NCBI RefSeq assembly: GCF_000003815.2
Contig: NC_049991.1
Coordinates: 11,752,917-11,816,916, forward strand
Length of the DNA: 64,000 bases
Origin: Branchiostoma floridae
Taxonomy: Eukaryota; Chordata; Leptocardii; Amphioxiformes; Branchiostomatidae
Direction: 5' to 3'
The translations under genes and the position numbers were made by a program. This document shows, piece by piece, positions 12,701-27,700 of this stretch; position 1 is the first letter of the stretch, and every line of letters starts with the position of its first letter. Below the pieces are notes generated by a model, which saw only the letters and a program-made list of their open reading frames with translations, was not told the DNA's origin and searched no databases.

Positions 12701-15700
12701 CTTTTGCACAAAAAATTAATGTCTTTAGTACCACTATAAGTGACAATGGACTAGGATTAAAACTACCAGTGTCTCTCTATATGAACAAGAGTTTTGCTGT
12801 CGGAAACAGGAGAAGTCTAGCCACAGGTGCAGTTTTGCCCCTGGCTGTGAAGTGCTGCACTTACGGCCACCCTTGACATTTTATACATGCAATGTCTAAT
12901 ATCTTCATAACACCTCCACGGATTACATTTGTATGTTGGGTATCTGGATTAGCACATATGAATGTCAATAATGGGAAAGCTATACATATCAACCACTACC
13001 GACTATGAGATCAACGACTACCTGTGACAGTATGTAAGGCTAGAAGGGTGTGTTCTCACCTGTGACACCTGTGCAGGTGTGCCTATGGGGAGGGGAGGGG
13101 CAGACGAGGGGATGGGGATATCATCCAGGCCAGTAGAGGAGCCGGCTGTGTTGTCTTCTGCATGTGGGGAGAAAGTCATGGTCAAAACACTCAGAGAAAC
13201 CTGACTTGACTTATCAAGTGCTGTGATTGGTGTATATTCTTAACAGTTTTTTTTGTGACATTGCAGCAATTCTAGCAACAAGACAGATATAGACATGTGC
13301 TGACAGGATGGTTTCATGGTCTAAACACTGATCACTTAATCTTACAGTATTGATGATGAGTGTTATTTAACTCCATGGTTAAGATAACAGAATTTCATGT
13401 CAGATACATGTATGCCAAGTTTACCACTGTGGCACTGCACACAGATCATAACAAAGACAAGCTGCAAAGTTTGTTGAACTAGCTGCTGGAAATCTATACA
13501 GATATGTTTTTTTAGTTTACCATCCTCCTTGTAGTGAACTGATGCTCAAACATTGGACATAGATAAAGAAGAATAAAGAGGTAGTAAATGTAAAGCAGGT
13601 TGCAGGAAAATATCATTCACCATCACCATGTAGCAAGTCTGCAGCTTTCATTGGTATACATGAAGGTACAAGGGAGAGAGGCCCAAGATATTTATCAAAA
13701 TTAGGGTGAAATTTATCAAATGGGGGCAATTGAAAGCCACCACATAGATGTTTCTAGCCTAGGGGAGCATACTTGTTTTCATCTGCATGGGGCTAAATAT
13801 GTTCAATGATTACAGAAGATTGGAGAAATCACACACATTCACAGTCTTTATTAAGTGCTAGGATTATCATGCTATTGTAGTATGCTTTCAGTGTTCAAAA
13901 TGTCAGACTGCATTTGTTTCATCTGATCAGTAGGGAAGGAAGCAGGGTAAGGCCACCTGTGTCAGAAATATCTGGATATCTGTTCATTCTATGGAAGCTA
14001 CAGTCAAGGAGAACAAGAGCCACAACACAGAGATGTTTACGATAGTATCTACCATCATTATGATAGTAAATTTGTCAACCAAGAAATTCCATACTGACAA
14101 CAAAAATATAGGTTTGATCTACACAAAAAAGGTACAGACATAAACAGACAGATTAGATAGAACTTTTCTGTTATACATCAACCAAATAATTGGAGATTTT
14201 GGATAGGCATGTGATTATCGTGTTTTAGACTGTTGTTTTCCTATGACTGTTGCGTCTTCCTCTCATATGTACAGGTAAGAACGGGTCGCTTGCCTTGAAA
14301 GGGGGACGAGTCCAGCAAGTACATGTAGTCTCCTGATAGAGGGGTGAAATTCAAGGGCATTCATTCAACAACTCACAAGTAGGGGACTGCCTATCACAGC
14401 CATGTGATATCTAAGTAATGATACTTATAGGGGGTGGACACTAATTGATTCTACTACATGTATTCTACAGAGAGGACATGACACATACTAAAGACACAAG
14501 GGCTTATGTTGTTGCATGCAAGATGTATGTACGTATGTAGCCTGTATTATTATACTACACAAGGTAGCTTTTCTTGCAGAATAGCCAACTGGAATTCAAA
14601 AGACCAAAAAGAATCAATTATAATAATATATATTTACTGGAGACAACTAATCATGGAGTCTCGGTGGTATGTTCTTTCCGTTTTTGATCTGCAAACAGAA
14701 AATCTATGCGCAAAAACCAAAGGTTACATTGATGCTATGATCATTAGAAATAATGTTTCTTATTGCTGTGATAAAAACAAAGATGAAAGTAGACATGGTC
14801 AGACCAATTTTGTTTGTAAGGATAGTTTCAAAGGGGATTGGGGTGCTCAGAACTTTTTCGTAAACAACTTTCCAAAGGTCAAAATTCAATTTATTTTTTT
14901 TACACAAACTTTGGTAAAAACAAGAACTTTTTGGTTGGTTAGGGAAGGATACGGAAGACTCAATGGTAGAGATACTTACGTTCAACATGTGCAAAGGCAC
15001 AAAATGGTCCACGTGGACAATAATTTGTCTGCTGCATGTCGTTACATTTGGTAGACTTGTAAATCTGGAGGGGAAGAAAGAGATACAAGAAGATGAGGAG
15101 ACTGGTAAGAACAAATCAGTTACTCAATTTCAAACAAATCTCACTTGCTCTGGTTGGTCTGGTAATGTTGCTAACAAGAACAACATCAATCACACAAAAA
15201 CACATCAAAGTTAACTGTTTCACTAATAGATATGGGTTGACAGACTGATGACAAGTACAATCAATTATTCAACCTGTTTCTTCAGATCTGACACACCCAC
15301 ATACACTGGGTGGAAATCATGTTGTTATGGTGCATAGGACAATATTCTCCTTTTTCTAGTTAAAATGTCAGCTTTACCTCCTATCCAACCCCAACACCTA
15401 CCTGCCCACAAAACATGCTTGCACACACACACACACACAGACATGCTCACACACACACACGGATATACACACAAATGGACACACACACTCATGCACACAC
15501 AAATGGACACACACATGGACACACACACACTCATGCACACACATGCTCACACACACACACACGGATATACACACACATGGACACACACACACTCATGCAC
15601 ACACACACATGCTCACACACACACACGGATATACACACACATGGAGACACACACAGGTACATACACACTCATGCACTCACACACACACACACACTCCCAC

Positions 15701-18700
15701 TCCCACTCAGACAATACAGGCACATACCTCTGGGTGGAATTGCTGCTCTGTCCTAGTGTGACAATACTGACAGTTGTCCCCATTCTCACACAGAGATGGA
15801 TCCCCCCACTCATCACCATGCTTCACATTAGGACAGGGTGTGGACCTGCCAGCAAAAAAAACAAGAACAACATCAACAGGGCTCGAAATACTGGGTGCAT
15901 GTGCACCCAGGTGCACCCAAAATTGGAGCTGTGCACCCAATTATTTTCTGTGGGTGCACAGGGTCACTTGTATACATCATACTCTTGACATCTAAGTGTT
16001 AGAAAGATAATAAGAATGTTTGTCATGGTACTTGTTTAAGAATTTGGTAGTATGTAACTAGGTTTTGTTATTAGGTATTTCTGACATTCTACTTAAATTT
16101 AAGTGGTGCACCCAAAAGTTTTTTGGTGCACCCAATTTTTCAAGCTGGGTGCACCAGTGCACCTAATCCCAAAAACGAATTTCGAGACCTGATAAACATC
16201 AACATCAACAACAAATCAATTACCTGAAATGAAAATGATGAAAAGATTGAGGGTACATGTACTTGAGTCTCCTTTAGGCCATATTGATCTGATTATGTGG
16301 ACAACATCCATGTACATCAATTTGTGGCCGTATCAACATGAAAGGTTTTTGACCATACAAAGTAGCTGCAAAATGAGCAAATACATGCCATAAATTGCAA
16401 CAAAAAAATCTAAAAATAACTACTAATGTCGTAGAATGCCAAACTCAGTCCCAAAGTAAAAAAGAGGTGAAAGAATAAAATGAAGGATCTATTGTTTGGC
16501 ATACCATATTCTGTGTGTTCAGTCGTATGTTCAACCTTCCTGACCACTTAGATCTCATATTATATTATAATGGAGGCAATTTTTTTTACCAAATTTTTTT
16601 TTAATCGCCACTCGCACCAGATTTCGGGCTCCCAGAGGATGTCATTCATATAATCAAATGAACATGGCCTTAGACAAAACAAGGTATCTTTCTACAATTG
16701 AATGTCATTGGTTACAAATGTTGTACTGAGCTTGCTGAAGTATAGAAGGTTCAGATGCACTGTTCTCGGTGGATCTTACCTATACTTAAACTTGCGAGGA
16801 CTTCTCCTGCGATCTCTGGAATTGTGGTACTGTGGGCAGGCATACCCCTGTCGACAGAGCCTGGGCGGTCGTTTGCATGATTCTGTCTTGTAATTTGCTA
16901 AAACAAAGTTGGTATCTGGCAAAAAGATTGGTTTAGAATCAGTAAACATATCATGGCAATAATCAAAATACTAGTTTTACTGTTATAGAATAAGTTTAGA
17001 CATTGCTACCAAACAATTTTGCTTTCGCTTCTTTGTAGTCAAACCTTGCTACTTGCCAGGGAACTGCAGGTTTAGTACATCAAGGACAAGGGTGCTAATA
17101 AACTTGAGTCTTGACAAGACTTGTTACTTGTCTTGTTCATATCATCTATGAGTTGAAAAGTTAAAGGTCACAATGAATTCAAAGGTTGGCTTTTATTTTT
17201 CCTTGTCAGGATGACTGAAGAGTGAAGACATATATTTTCTAGCTTTCCAGAAACCTGATAGCCTGGTATCCAGTCGTATTGTAGCTCCCGAGTCTCTTCT
17301 ATCCTCTCCACAACAGAAGAGACTTGGGAGCTATAATACTGCTGGATACCAGGCTAGAAACCTTACACAGGGTTCAAAATTACAACAACAACAAAAAGTA
17401 TCCGAAAATGTTTGTACGTTGTACTCACCATTCCACTTTGGGTCTTCATTAACTATCATATTCTTTTCTTGTTTCTCCGGCAGGGAGAGCCCATTCGTGT
17501 CGGAGGGATTATTCCCCGGTGTCTGCTGCTGAGCCTGCAGCTCGCGGATATCGTAGACCGCAGGCCGGAGGTCGTGCGGGCCGTGTGCAAAAGCACAGTG
17601 GGGCCCGTTTTTCACACAGTAGCCTCTACTATCTGTCTCATGTACGCAGGTACTGGTTTTGTAGTAGCGTAGGTGATATCTTCGTTCTGTGTCCCCGGCA
17701 GTACGGTGTAAATAGGGGCAACTGCAAATGGATTACAAGATAAAGGTCAGAAACACGATACAACTTTCACTCCCAACAGCGTGGAAACAAAATACCACCT
17801 TTGGAACAAGGATAACCATGGGTTATAGATCAGGTAAGATATTGTATAAAAGGGGGATCTTTCTCAAAGAAGCCACATAAATATAATCTCAGGGTGTGAC
17901 TGGCATGGCACATAGATTATTAGATATATCATACACATGATAACAACGAAAGTACAACTAAATCAAATAACTAGTGGCCCTTCCACTAATAAGGTGATAA
18001 GGTGCAATAAACCCTCAACAGATTGTGTAACAGAGACAACATGGAGACATAGTACATGGGGTTACGGGTAGCCTGACAAAATCATGCTACTAGTAGCCAA
18101 CCCAACAGTTACAAGGATATATCATAAGAGTGGACACTACAATAGCCTGATTAAATCTCGCTTATAGCAGCCCGCCCAACATCCGCCGCCCCCCCTGCGG
18201 GGAGGGCCAGTTACAGCCCTGGACAGCAATGTTTGTGTTACACAGACTAGACACTACAAGAGGTGCATACATTTGAACAAAGCTTTGCTACATGTATATA
18301 TTCTTTCAATTACACAAAGTATGGCCAACAAAAAAGCTTCCTACATGTCTAGCTAGACTTGTGTAGCTATAGCAAACATGTATGCCATCCCTATAAACCA
18401 TTCCTTCCACAGTTGAATGCAAACATGAATCAACTGTTTCAGACATTTCAATTAATGCCATATTTCAATCACAGGCATAATTTGTGCAGATTCACGAAAA
18501 CTTATCAAAGTGTACCGAACAACCTGCTGGTTATAATAATGACATTTGCCAAAAAATGGCTCTGTACACATTCATCACTGATTAATCTAATAAATTAATG
18601 TATTGCTATGAACATTACTTGATTTATCTAGCAGTTGAACCAGCCATTACTATCCAGAGGAAGGCCACATTAAAAACCTTTAATTAATACCCACCGATTT

Positions 18701-21700
18701 ACTATCACAGATTCACAGTTAACCTAATGCACAAATACCTTTTCACCTGTAGAGAAATTACCTGTTGTGTCAGTTTTTCTCAGGCAGGTTAGGAAGATAA
18801 TTGCAGGTCAGAAACAATTACCGGAATTTCCCACCACCTTCATTTTCCTTCCTACACCGACATCTTGTACTCTACATGTTTATATTGGTTACAAAGTCTG
18901 TAGTTACAACAACAGGTTCCTTGCTGGAGTTTTTGCATGCCGTGATCTTCCCCCACATTTTCTCTTTTCCAAGAAAGAAGCTTTCTCCATATTCATATGC
19001 AATCAAGGGACACATAATCCTAGCCCACCTGCTCCCACCGTGGTGCCTACAGTACATGTATGTCAGTGGAAAACTAATCCACATATGCATGGCTCCCAAT
19101 GTAGGGTGCATATGCACACAAAATTGGAGCTGTATACCAATTTCTGACTGAGGACGCACCTACAATAGTTGATATTTTGTACGCACCTACAATTGTTGAT
19201 ATTTTGTACGCACCTACAATTATAGATATTTTGCATGGTTAAAGATGGTACACATATTCTTGATAGCTCAAGTGTTCAAGCTATGACAGAAAGGTATGTG
19301 ATTATGTTTTCCTGACATTCCACTTCATTTTATATTGTACACCCCAATTTCATAAATCTAGATTTTGAGGTTAGATGCATCAAAACACATGTTCTCAAAG
19401 AAATCATTTCGAGCCTTGCCATAATTGCACAGTACTGTATAAATCAAATCATATGAAGCAGTCCGATCCAGTTGTCTACATTTTTCACAGAAAGTAAACC
19501 AACAATTTTGGGACATTTTGTTTTAGTTGGTAGATCTAAAAGGACAAGTACTTGTCTCTAAACATCTGAGAAGTAAATACAAGTGTATACTTCTTGAAGT
19601 TTTCAAAACAAATTTCTTTTCCGGCCAAACATTTTGCAAACAAAGGCTGTGATATGAGAATCATAAGATACTGACAATAGCTGACAACACACAATATATT
19701 TTGGTAAAATCAACCTCCTTGGTAAAATCTACAAGTCTACCTGTCAATTCTGTAACTAACATAAATGACAACCTCACGAAGGTCAGAGGAACACACTGAT
19801 GACCGAGAAGTAAATTTGTTTGTCTGGAAACTGTAGCTTGTCATATTTTACCTGGCTTACAGCACACCTTGAAAGTCTGTTCCAACAGTACAACCTGGGT
19901 CTCAAACTAACCACAGAGAGATCTGCAATGGTGTTCAAACAAAGCATAACACTATGAGCAGTAGGTGTACTTCCTGTGTATGAGATCAGGTACACCCCTT
20001 CGCATATTTGACAAGGACAGGCACGCAACAGAGAGCATAAATTGGAATATAGAACAAAGTACCCACCTGTTACACCCGCCCAGGCCAGGTACATTTTGTA
20101 ACCATATACTTTGGACCAGAAAAAATGACTGGCCCCGTATGGCTCTTACGATGGAGGTACTAGGTACAGTTACCTACTAGACAATGATCGGATAAAAGCA
20201 AACAAAGGTGGATGTATCCAAGAAGGTAAGCCATGTGAAAGGCATTTCCCAGGCGACTGAGAGAGCTTTCAATTCTACATTATTTGTACTTATGCATTAC
20301 GTTCAATAGAGTCATTTGTTCCAACAAGCTACAGTGTATATATAACACCATCATGTTACAGTATCTCGGCTCCTCTGTGACTGGGATTGCTAGATAGCAC
20401 ATCGCTGAATACTGACAGAATGTTGTAAAGGTTACCGCAAATCACTACAAAACGTCTACTAGAATACTATAGAGACAACAAAATAAGCCCAGAACATTTC
20501 TGTACCTATAAGTTGACAATTCATCTACTGTCTCCTACAAGGAATATATTGTATCGTGTGAATATATTGTATCATCAGCACCTGACGATGTAAACTGTAA
20601 TACACCACACCTAACGATACAGAAGTAAGAGGGGTACCTGCAGTTCACAGCCACCAGTTGCTTCTGTACATGTACAGCATTCTTCACTAGGGTCTTGTTC
20701 AGTACAAGACAGTGGCCCATACACAGTGCAGGTGAGACTGGGAGGCCTCTGCGATCTGTTCCCAACCTCCCATTCATCCCTACTGGCCTGTCGATTAGTC
20801 TGCAGTGTGCTCCAATATACACCCTGCCCTTATACATACATGTAAGCAATTATCCCACAACAACATCACAGTTCTGCAGGTCTTGATTGTCTGGGCTCCT
20901 TGTCATCGTTTTTTATCTCGGCGGAATGGATAATGCAACAATGTGTATCTTTCAACCCGCAGCCGTTGGCAAGAATAAAGGCGCACACTATGATATGAAA
21001 GGTGTCATACTGCCTGCAATCTTTGATCGTCCTATGATTGTCTGAAACTGCCATACACTCTGCGAGTTCAGGGACCACCTCAAGAGTTCATATGCCTGCA
21101 CTAGGCAACATTTTGTAAGTACTTAAACTTAAGCAATCTTGGGTGCTGTGTTGAAATTCAGGACAGCTAACTTGTGCATAAAATGGTAAATGACAATTGT
21201 ACATAGTCTTGAAAATCATAGGCCAGTTAGACTCATATAAACTTGCACTGGTACACTGTGAGAACTTGTGAAACATTGGTAAGTTCAGTTTTAATTTGAA
21301 ATAACAAGATTTTGTACATACATACCATTGTCTACTTGGTCAGTATTTTATGTCAAGAATACATTTTTGAGAGCAGCAATTAGACTGATAACAAGTGCTG
21401 AAGCAGCGGATGGTAAACAGACCACCTGTGTCTTATGTTTCATTCAACATACTGGTGCTGCACACCTTCTGCCCAGCACTGATTACTACAGTTGTAGCTG
21501 TAACCTGATACACACTGTACATCTCCAATCAGTGCTCCTGGGCATGTCCGAATCATTTTCTTACCTAGAGATGGCTAGGAAGCTATCCTATGAATAACAT
21601 GGCACAATAATTATCACCGGAAAAATACTTTTTTTCCACTCATCTTATGTATGTGTATATACATGTGCCTTATTTCTAGGTTAATTAAATTTCCAACAAT

Positions 21701-24700
21701 CTCTGTCAATTTTCTTTTTTGCAATTGCAATCATACTGTGGCCTCATTTTTTTGTCATCAATATACATGTAGTATCTGGACAAAATATAGGTTAACTGTT
21801 TGGTTTTCAACATTTATGAATTCTAACTTTTCCCTGCTGCCTAACTCTACAACTGATGCATATTTGGAGCCAAAACAAAAGGCTACTTCTGCAGGGAGAA
21901 TGTTCATATGGTTATCTGTTTCTATGAATGATCATGCCAATGACCAAACACATACTCAGTACTAGTAGGTGTGGGTACGGGTACTGAAAATTCAGGTCCA
22001 TGTACGGTCCAGGTCCAACCTAAACCTACAATAATTGTTTGTGAAAACTTGTGAATGGGCGATACTCAATACCAACGGATTTTGTTTGGTGGGATATCCG
22101 AAATCTACTGGCATTTTAAAATCCACTGGCGTTTTAAAAACTGCCTCTGTTTCATGCCAAGTTTGACTGTCGAAACTTGGTAAAATTGACTATTAACTGT
22201 GCTATACTCTACGTAACGCTGTTGTTGTTTTCTTGGACCGGTAAGCCAAAAAAATGTGAATGCCTACAGTATAATCTGTTCATTTTCCAATCGGTGAAAA
22301 ATCCAGTCCACTGATTTTTTTTCTGGACCAGTCCAATAAGAAAAATGGTTTTGTTCCGTTACGGTCCTCTAATACGTAGGAAGAAAAAAACTTGTCCACT
22401 TCCAATACAAACATGTCTGACATTTATCGAAAATTTCACTGGGTTCCTTTTCCAGATTTGGGCTCTTTCAGAACTACAGGATGAAGTTTAGTGATAATTC
22501 AAATGTCAGGATCAAATGTCTCAACTATACATATGTCTCCTAGCCAATACTCAACAGTACTATCTACCTGCACACATTTCCATTTAGTCTTTGATACTGC
22601 AAAGAAATACACTGCCAAGCTTCTCTTATCTAAGCTATTGGCAATTTTCCCAAGGTAAAATAATATGATATTGACTTGTGAGTCATACAGAAATACTGGA
22701 TGTCACACCTAATATACAAACCTCCACATGCTACAATACTGAAACAATATCTAAAACATATCTAAAATGTTTCTTTACTACTTGTAAGGTTTGATATAAC
22801 GTTAGTAGTTATGAGTCATCGTACATGCCATTTAGATTTGCTGTGATATGGAACCCAAAGATTGAGTCAGCATGATGAAATACATTATTTATACTGAAAA
22901 CAAAATGGCAAACAGTATTTTGAACTATGACCTTTCTTTCAAGGCCACACATTTGATTTTCAGGGAAACTATCGAAGAGTAGCAGCACTATGGACAACAT
23001 GCTTACAATTTCTATCAAACAATAATTACAATACACTTTATCAGAATGAAAAAAATTGACCATATGATTATAACTGATTGGATTGATCTACCATGTCTGT
23101 TATTGTTTTCTTCAAATCAATATTTAGAGGAAAAACTCATATGGTTATCTTACAGTATTTCAGACTTGGTTTAATGATTATTCCTTCTTTATCAGAAAAT
23201 AGAAGAGTAAAAACTACACGTTGTTTTAGAATAACAACAAATTGCCAGTTGTCCACATTGAAATGCAAATGTAATCTTGCAACAAAAACCCGAGGTTTAA
23301 AAACAAGATCTATAAGAGACAAATTTATTATCACATAACTATTTACCATATACTCAATACTTTGCGGTGGGTAACTGGCACTGAGACATGCGTTATATAC
23401 TTTGTTTCCTTTGAATATGGTAACCACATCTCAGAATGTTACCATTCTTGATTTTATTAAAAAAATATGTATAGGTGTAATTCAACTAGACTAGTTGCTA
23501 GCGTACCCATCATAGTTCAAATAATGTTTCAATATCCCTGTCTTGTGAGCTGAAGGGGCACTCAACACATGCTATGTCAGGTTTGGTAACATAACCAGCA
23601 ATGATGAACAATTGCATTAAAACATTAAATGTTTCCTCTACCCTAATTTGGAGTAAGCAATCATGAATCGCTCACAGTGAGGAGCTTTCCTTACTCACAG
23701 GTACCACCACTGTGCTTGCCTAACTTGCTACTGCTATATACAGTACATGCTGGATGTTACACAGTTAGGCAGATGTGCATGTCTACAGGAAACTAGGGTT
23801 AGCTGACAAACTCTCTGGACTGTTCCATTTACAGGGAATACAAGGAACATACTTGAAAAATATATATTCATCTAGATTTGAATCCACTGCAAACTTCCAA
23901 ATTATAAATATTGTATTCTTACTCACAAAATAAGCATATTCTTCTTTTGAAACAAAGGTTGAGCCACCTCAATATTTGAAATGGAAAACTCCCAAAAAGT
24001 CCTTAAAATAATTCCTTTTTCTGGCATGTATGCCTGTGTGTGTTCCATTTGTTAAGTGTACTCTATTTAGACCTACTGTGATCTGGCCTTCCTTAGTCTA
24101 AAACATGCCCTGCTAAACCATTCTCACCTGGTTTTCCCATGTTGGGCCATTATACTGGCAAAAAATTACATGAGCAGTTGTTTCAGTGCCTGCAGAAGTG
24201 ATTACAAGTAAGTATATGTGACATTACTGAACTGTAGTACATGGGAATGAGACAGCTAGTACTTTCTGCTGACAATAGTAACATACGTTCACATTGTAGA
24301 AAAACAGTTGTCTTCTTGTAGTTTAGAGACCGCATGACAACAATGGTTGACAACAGTTATCTGTGACAAGTTCCAAGAATATATCGTACTGTAAGACTAT
24401 TGATGACAAATTTCAGATATCAAATGTTAACATTGATTACTATACAATGTAGAAGAGAAAAAAGGAACTTCTTAAGTCCACTATACATTAAAAAATTGTT
24501 GAAATCATCTATCTATTCTTTCTCCCATTCTTTCTTCAAATATAATGCTGATAATCATCATATAGAAGAAACTAGGTCATATACATAATGATTTAGTTCA
24601 CTAGTTACATCTAATACAAGATAGTATAGGATCTTGTAAGTTACAAGTCTGAAGACCCTACACTATGGATAACTGGTTATGATCACCTTCAGATACAATG

Positions 24701-27700
24701 AGAATACGAAACACCAAAATCCCTCTTACTGTAGTTAATACATTTGTACCAAAAACCTTTTTTGGCAAAAAGGAATAGGTTGAGGTGCCTATGAAACTTT
24801 TCTGGTATACCTGACTCCAATAAAATGTAGAAGTTTATTATATCATTATGGATCTAGTGCTGATGAAGAAATGTTTAAGAGCTTCATATGACTAATGAGA
24901 TTTCATATGATGTTATAGACAGATGTTCCTAATAACCACAGAACTTAATGACAGCACAAAGCTTATATTGGTGGTTTGTCTACCTTGGGCCATGACCTAG
25001 ATAAATCATATTCATCTCCTACTTTTTTTACTAATTAGCGTGAAAGCAATTTACATATGAACCCCGAACTCTGACCTCCTGCAACCAGCAAGCTAGCGCC
25101 AAGAAGCGATGGGCGATGTGTTTCTGTTCACACAAGGAAAACAACGCCACAGACTAGTCTCAGACTCCGGGTCCCTGGAAAACTGTAGAAACGCGGGACG
25201 CGTGCTGTTCCCTAGCCGGCTATACTCCTCTATACAAGGGTAGCGATAACTCCTTCAGGCTTAAACTCTCCGGAGCGCTTATGTGAGATTGGCGGGCTGA
25301 CTGACTTGGCTCCCCGAACAAAACTCGCTAGCTACCTGGTCCTGGCTGGCTACCAGGGTATCCTCTGGCCAGTTTACTCCTCTATCTGTTCCATTTTTTA
25401 CAGTTTTCCAGCGACCTGGAGTCTGGTAGAGACTAGTCACAGACCTCGCCGGGCAGTAGAGAGCGGTCATATGTCCATCTCAAAGGTTGATGTACGACAC
25501 AGCCATAAAATATCTGTTGCCAAACGCCCTAGGTCTGTTCTCAGGAAGCAAAAAATGTCAAAGACGGACGACTTTGGCATATGTCACTGTCGTATGATCT
25601 GAAATTTTCCTTGTGTGAACTGGCCCTAAACTGAACTCAGTCTTACGGGACTGGTATCTGATTTGATACTAGTAAGTTTGAGGAAATAACAATATGATAA
25701 GAGTGATTAAAAACCCATAGACATATACAAGGGGAACTGAGAAAGACAAATCATATGATACATTACTTGATACACAATATGAATTTCAATGTCTCAGGAA
25801 AGCCATTGAAGAATATTTCATACCTGTCCATTTATCACTAAAAAAAAATTGCCTGGCATGCGAAAATAAAAGAAACAAATCTTGATTTTCCTTCATCATA
25901 ATATGGAGATAAAAACAAACACACTTGCTTGATTTCATAAAACATGTACATCACTAGTCAAAGAAAAGAAAGCAATTAATTCCACACTGAGAGAGATAAT
26001 TACATTTTCAAACTCCCTACAACGACATTATTGTATATCCAACTGCTGAAGGAACATTGAACCCGGACGATAATTAGATTTTCTTTTACGCTGCTATTAA
26101 TCTAATCATAGTGCGATCACGATTTGTTTACATAATGATTTGTTGCCAAATCAATGACAGAAATACAAACAAAACCCCAAAAGTACTAAATAGGAATAAA
26201 CAACACAACTAAAACTGTGTCCAACAACCTATCTATATTTTTCAAATTAACAATGAATTGGAGGGGAGTGCAGATATGACCACTACTCCTATTACTTTTC
26301 AGACACTATTGAAATAGGATCACAAAAATACCATATCCAATTTCACACAAAAATACTACCATGGAGTGTCATAAAACAAGACAGAGAGAACCATTAAGTG
26401 TTATAGACTGTGAAAACGTTTATACATAACCGAACCGAATGGCAAAGCATTAATAACCTCGCTCCGATGCGACCTAGTTGGCCCCAATGCAAAATATTTT
26501 GGTCGGCCCACGTCGATGCCAACAATAGCACAAATGTAAACTTCCTGTTTTGGTTCACGACCCTGGTTAACCCTAGCGCCTTCTATCACGTAAAAACACC
26601 ACCTGTGTAGCAATTATAACTTCTTAAAGAAACTAGGGGAAAGATCAATGCAGTAGGGATGACTTAAGTAGTCCCAGATGGATATTTCGGAAGCCTGAAG
26701 AAGAAAAACAAGAGCAAAACCGTCCCAGAAGATTTTTGAATCAGGCCCGCCATTTTGGATAGCGATTATTGTTACGCTGAATTACGTCAACATTCTTGAG
26801 GAAACTTCTTGTTTTGGAGAGTCTTGAGTTGGCTTTTGGGTGTTCAGAAATTAGAATATCTTTCAACAAACCATGAGATATTTGGAAAAGCTACTTTGTA
26901 TTTAGCCAATACAAGGTTACGAGCACAATTAACAACTACGTGACCCCAAACACACAGACAGGGACAGGGACATGGTGACCTCAGTGGTCTGACAACCCGC
27001 CAAATTCGTAAAATTCAGTGAGCACAGAAATCAAAACACAACAGCTCAACCCACACAGGAACACGTGGAATAATTCTCACTCTCCTAAACACCATATAAT
27101 GTCCGGAAATCCACCAAACTTCAAGAGTTTGGCGTAGAAAAAGCAAGTCCGGAAGCGAAAGTAGCGGGACTTTCCCACTACGATATGAACTGAAATCTAC
27201 GGCGGAAATGGATACGATCAAAAACGCCAAGGTTGTAAAATCGACATAAAAGTCCATATCTGCATACCCTACATCTCCCAAGACACTATTATTACTTTTA
27301 GACTGAAAAATTTGACACCAAAGGAACAGAAAAATACTCCAATATTGCTTTATCCCTTCTGGCTTGTACTACTGTTTACAGTGTCAGAAAGTAGTAACAA
27401 ACGCAAATGTTTAGCCACTAAGTTTGCTCTAGCATATCAAGCAAATCGAAGGTTTTAGTAAGCCAACGAAACCACAGGCTGATAACCAGTGTAATAGAGA
27501 CCACAGGGAAATACTTGATATGTTTGAGGATGGCAAAATTCCTGCTGTCAAACACTTTTAAGATCAGGTCAACGTGTAGTAAGCGATCGGGAAGTTTGGA
27601 GGAGGGGGAGGGCCGATGTTTTGGCGGCCAGTTGAAATACACTTTTACTCACTCGTCTCCGTTGGGACAGATGCCTGACTGCTCGTCAAATTTGTCACAG

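Larger units (their letters stand above)
17722..27652. other. 9.9-kb intron 2 of UNK
   Basis: Lies between the exons encoding the first two CCCH fingers. I see no other gene in it. It holds diverged copies of two dispersed elements (about 19088-19418 and 21965-22380) and a GC-richer block at about 25060-25520. The remainder is AT-rich. Confidence 0.75.

Noticed and set aside
14506-15054. 182-codon plus-strand frame
   Set aside because: It runs antisense through the UNK exon 14980-15064 and its flanking intron; the real coding strand is minus.
15420-15712. Possible CRISPR-like array
   Set aside because: The repeats are simple CA-rich satellite units with no unique spacers, in a eukaryotic intron.
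15365-15988. 207-codon His/Thr-rich frame
   Set aside because: It is a translation of the CA-rich satellite and overlaps a UNK exon on the other strand.
25060-25520. GC-richer block as an alternative UNK first exon or separate gene
   Set aside because: No frame carries a recognisable protein, and no start-donor pair fits the phase of the next UNK exon. It may be a repeat or regulatory block.
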